Shown here piece by piece: positions 13,515 to 15,991 of a DNA stretch of 15,991 nt. Each line of letters opens with the position of its first letter. Position 1 is the first letter of the stretch. Source of the DNA: Candidatus Omnitrophota bacterium (GTDB lineage: Bacteria; Omnitrophota; Gorgyraeia; Duberdicusellales; 4484-171). The stretch lies in the NCBI GenBank assembly GCA_023135855.1, contig JAGLSH010000009.1:1-15991 (forward strand). The letters are read 5' to 3'. The translations under genes and the position numbers were made by a program. The notes below the pieces were generated by a model. The model was not told the DNA's origin and did not search any database. It saw only the letters and a list, made by a program, of their open reading frames with translations.

Positions 13515-15991
13515 ATGAAAACGTTTTCACTACTTTTCTTCATAATGTCCTTTCCTTTAATTGTTTTTTCTGCTTCAGATGACCATCTTGTTGAGATCGG
13601 TAAAATTTTTTTAGAAAAAGGTTATACCTATGCAGCAAAAACAGAGTTTGAAGATGCTCTAACAGTTAATCCTTCCAATAGAAAAGCAAAGATGTATTTA
13701 ACTCAAATTCGTGATGAAGAGGTAAGAGGTGCCTTAGATACTTTAGAAGGATTTTCAAAAAAGGCAGAATATGAGAGTATTCCTGTAGACAATGATTATC
13801 CTGTTTTGTCGGAAGATTTACAATGCTTTGAGGAAGATGAGCCTTTAGGAAAAAAGGATAAAGCTAAAGAAGACTCTGATTTTACTCTTAAAGGAGAATA
13901 TCAGGTTAGTTTTGGAATAGAAGGTGAAGATTTTATTTGGAAGAGGGCTAACGCTGATTTGAATGAAGAAAATTGGAGAATTTTATCAGATCAAGCTTAT
14001 AACCGTCGAGAGAATACTTTTGACCCTGCTATTTATAGTTATATAAAATTTGAGATTGATCGATCTCAGGAAGAAGGGTGGGGGTTCCATAGTAATTTTG
14101 ATTTTGGTCCTTGGAGTTTTATTGGCAAGAGTGAAGAAACCGTTGTGGCTAACAATGGAGATACTTTTGATGTGGAGTATAAATATTGGTCAAATACGGG
14201 TTATACTGTAAATGAGAGGATATATTCTAATTTTCTAGGAGATGCTCTTAACCTTCCGGAAATGAAAGTAATTGACAATAAGATTTCTTCTACAACCATA
14301 ACTAGCCGTAATGGCAATATTCTTACTATTCCAGAATTAAAGATTGATGATCTCGAAGTTTGGCCGGTTAGAGAACTCTGGTTTGATTATAATAGCGATG
14401 AATTGACCTTAAGGGTATTTCCTGTAGGCATGGATAATCTTGCCTATTCTTCAGACGATCCTTTGAGCCTTACTAATAATCATACTTACTGGGAAGAGTC
14501 TCAGTGGTTGATTAATTGGCAGCCAGGTCATTTAAATGCTGAATTAGCAACTCCTGATTTTCAAAAAGGTTGGTGGGATGATGCAACAGCTTATATTACT
14601 CGTGATTCTACTGGGCAGAGGCTTACGACTTTAAGAGGTTTTTCTCTAAGTCTAAACTCAGAAAGATCAATGCTAGACCTTACCGCTGCTTCCCCTAAGG
14701 AACTATGGCAGGATTATGATGATTTTAATACTTTTCAGAGTGCTATGCGTGGAAAATATTTTTGGAAAGACGACCTTACTTTAGGTTTTGTTTATGGTTC
14801 TAAGTTTGGAAGTGATGAAAGCGCTATTGATGTTTTTAATCATTTTTTTGGTTTTGATTTTAATTTAGGATTGGGATTACATACTCAGCTTTTTTTACAA
14901 GCTGCTACATCCGTTACAGAACAAGATAAACGTTCGGCTTATGAAACTAAGAATAGAGGAAATAGCTTTAAAGTTAGTTTAGTTAATTCTTCTTCAGAGA
15001 ATTTTGGAAAAAATTATTTTAGTATTTTACCTGAAACAAGAGAAACTTTTTATAAATTGCGCTTAGATCTTACTCATATGGACGAAGGGTTTGAAAGTTC
15101 TTTATCTAGTTTTAGGGAAACAAGAGATGATACTTTTTGGTCGCGACACCTTTCTTTTAGAACTCCTTTTGATTATCATTTTTCAAGTTTTAATGATTCA
15201 ACTTTAAGTTGGGAAGATATAGAACCTTTCAGGATTGGTGATGGCATTGACTATGGGCGAGACACAATTAATTTTCGCTTCGAAGCTGAAAATTTATTAG
15301 AGCAAAATTTAGATGCTCTTTTTGATATTAGAAATGTGCATGATGTTAATGGAGAGTATATTGAAAATGTCTCACGTTTAGAAATTGTCTATCAACCGGT
15401 AGATAAATTAACTACAAAAGTTTTAGGTATTTATCATGACTTACCTAAAACTAATGCCGGGGTCGATCCTTTTATAATTGATCCTGAGACTGGTGATTTT
15501 TATCAAAATACATCAATAGAGGATGGAAAGGACCCAACACTAAAGACAATTTCTTTGGGGGCAAAATATGATTTTTTTGATTGGTTAAATTCAAATTTTA
15601 TTTGGGAACACACTAACGATAGTACTTTAGCCTATGATAATTTTGGTCGGGGATTACTTAGTTGGGCTTCATTTGCAACTTATACTGAAGGTGAACAAAT
15701 GTTTCGCGATGATGTTTATGGATTAAATAATCCTGGAGCTTTTCCAGCTCCGCCATACTCTTATTTTGATATTTTTAAAGTTGGTATAGGGCTTAAGCCG
15801 AAAGATAATTTAGAGATCTATTTAGACTATGCTCGTAATGAATATGAGTGGTCTCAAATTATAGATGATAACACTAACCATATTGGACTTGAATTAAATT
15901 ACTCACCAACAGAAAAATTAGGTTTCCATGGACGGTATGTTTATTCAAGAGCTAATGATATTTCTGAATTAAATGAAAACGGTAGCGTAGA
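13515..15991 (+). CDS. Large putative outer-membrane beta-barrel protein with an N-terminal TPR unit (3' partial)
   Basis: From the ATG at 13515 the frame is open for 825 codons to the end of the window. I do not recognise the family. A signal peptide (MKTFSLLFFIMSFPLIVFSA, cleavage near residue 19-21) is followed by one TPR-like unit (LVEIGKIFLEKGYTYAAKTE then ALTVNPSN, residues about 25-62), an acidic linker (FEEDEPLGKKDKAKED), and from about residue 125 a long beta-rich region. There, alternating aromatic and polar residues, Gly-rich turns and frequent Asp/Asn look like strands of an outer-membrane barrel with large loops (e.g. YSYIKFEID, WLINWQPGHLNAELA, LTLGFVYGSKFG, LEIYLDYARNEYEW, LGFHGRYVYSR). 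Function could be a porin, receptor or surface protein. Base use is like its neighbours. Its promoter predicts a leaderless mRNA. Confidence 0.72.
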   Translation, partial: MKTFSLLFFIMSFPLIVFSASDDHLVEIGKIFLEKGYTYAAKTEFEDALTVNPSNRKAKMYLTQIRDEEVRGALDTLEGFSKKAEYESIPVDNDYPVLSEDLQCFEEDEPLGKKDKAKEDSDFTLKGEYQVSFGIEGEDFIWKRANADLNEENWRILSDQAYNRRENTFDPAIYSYIKFEIDRSQEEGWGFHSNFDFGPWSFIGKSEETVVANNGDTFDVEYKYWSNTGYTVNERIYSNFLGDALNLPEMKVIDNKISSTTITSRNGNILTIPELKIDDLEVWPVRELWFDYNSDELTLRVFPVGMDNLAYSSDDPLSLTNNHTYWEESQWLINWQPGHLNAELATPDFQKGWWDDATAYITRDSTGQRLTTLRGFSLSLNSERSMLDLTAASPKELWQDYDDFNTFQSAMRGKYFWKDDLTLGFVYGSKFGSDESAIDVFNHFFGFDFNLGLGLHTQLFLQAATSVTEQDKRSAYETKNRGNSFKVSLVNSSSENFGKNYFSILPETRETFYKLRLDLTHMDEGFESSLSSFRETRDDTFWSRHLSFRTPFDYHFSSFNDSTLSWEDIEPFRIGDGIDYGRDTINFRFEAENLLEQNLDALFDIRNVHDVNGEYIENVSRLEIVYQPVDKLTTKVLGIYHDLPKTNAGVDPFIIDPETGDFYQNTSIEDGKDPTLKTISLGAKYDFFDWLNSNFIWEHTNDSTLAYDNFGRGLLSWASFATYTEGEQMFRDDVYGLNNPGAFPAPPYSYFDIFKVGIGLKPKDNLEIYLDYARNEYEWSQIIDDNTNHIGLELNYSPTEKLGFHGRYVYSRANDISELNENGSV

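Overview
The window is a low-GC, gene-dense stretch of bacterial chromosome, almost all of it read from the + strand. It encodes housekeeping functions plus many parts of a Gram-negative (diderm) envelope: a BamD-like outer-membrane assembly protein, the LPS-export lipoprotein LptE, the lipid II flippase MurJ, the secretion motor SecA, apolipoprotein N-acyltransferase Lnt, an LpxL/HtrB-type lipid A acyltransferase and a large putative outer-membrane barrel protein. Low GC, the diderm/LPS gene set and the order bamD-lptE-holA-rpsT-murJ-uvrC-pilT-prfB-secA-lnt-lpxL fit an uncultured lineage such as Candidatus Omnitrophota (OP3). That assignment is inference from content, not from a database match.

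Layout. Positions 1-2615 hold bamD (5' end outside the window), lptE and holA, tightly packed. rpsT (2687-2962) is the only minus-strand gene. It converges on holA and diverges from murJ, and it has a near-consensus sigma70 promoter. murJ (3036-4571) overlaps uvrC (4550-5857). pilT (5926-7017) has its own strong ribosome binding site. prfB, secA and lnt (7068-12496) form a run with a 1-nt prfB/secA overlap and a 15-nt secA-lnt gap. lpxL (12530-13468) and a TPR/outer-membrane protein gene (13515 to beyond the window end) each have a promoter so close to the ATG that the transcripts should be almost or fully leaderless. No gap between genes exceeds about 75 nt. I saw no tRNA, rRNA, CRISPR or insertion sequence.

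The most unusual signal is a pair of related 60-65 bp palindromic elements, one at the lptE/holA junction (about 1866-1930) and one at the murJ/uvrC junction (about 4568-4630). Their outer arms are inverted repeats of each other (GTAAACCCYGYTAG ... CTAACGRGGTRAA). In both places the left arm supplies the TAA stop of the upstream gene, while a different frame is read as an N-terminal extension of the downstream protein (V-N-P-[A/V]-R ... N-[E/G]-V). This resembles the logic of the Rickettsia palindromic elements that sit inside protein genes.

Other oddities: UvrC keeps its catalytic residues but lacks the C-terminal helix-hairpin-helix domain; the PilT-family ATPase has Asn in place of the Walker B Glu and Val in place of the first His-box His; the LpxL-type enzyme has Pro where the HX4D/E motif needs an acidic residue; BamD carries a roughly 150-residue Lys-rich tail ending in an aromatic tetrapeptide; HolA is short.
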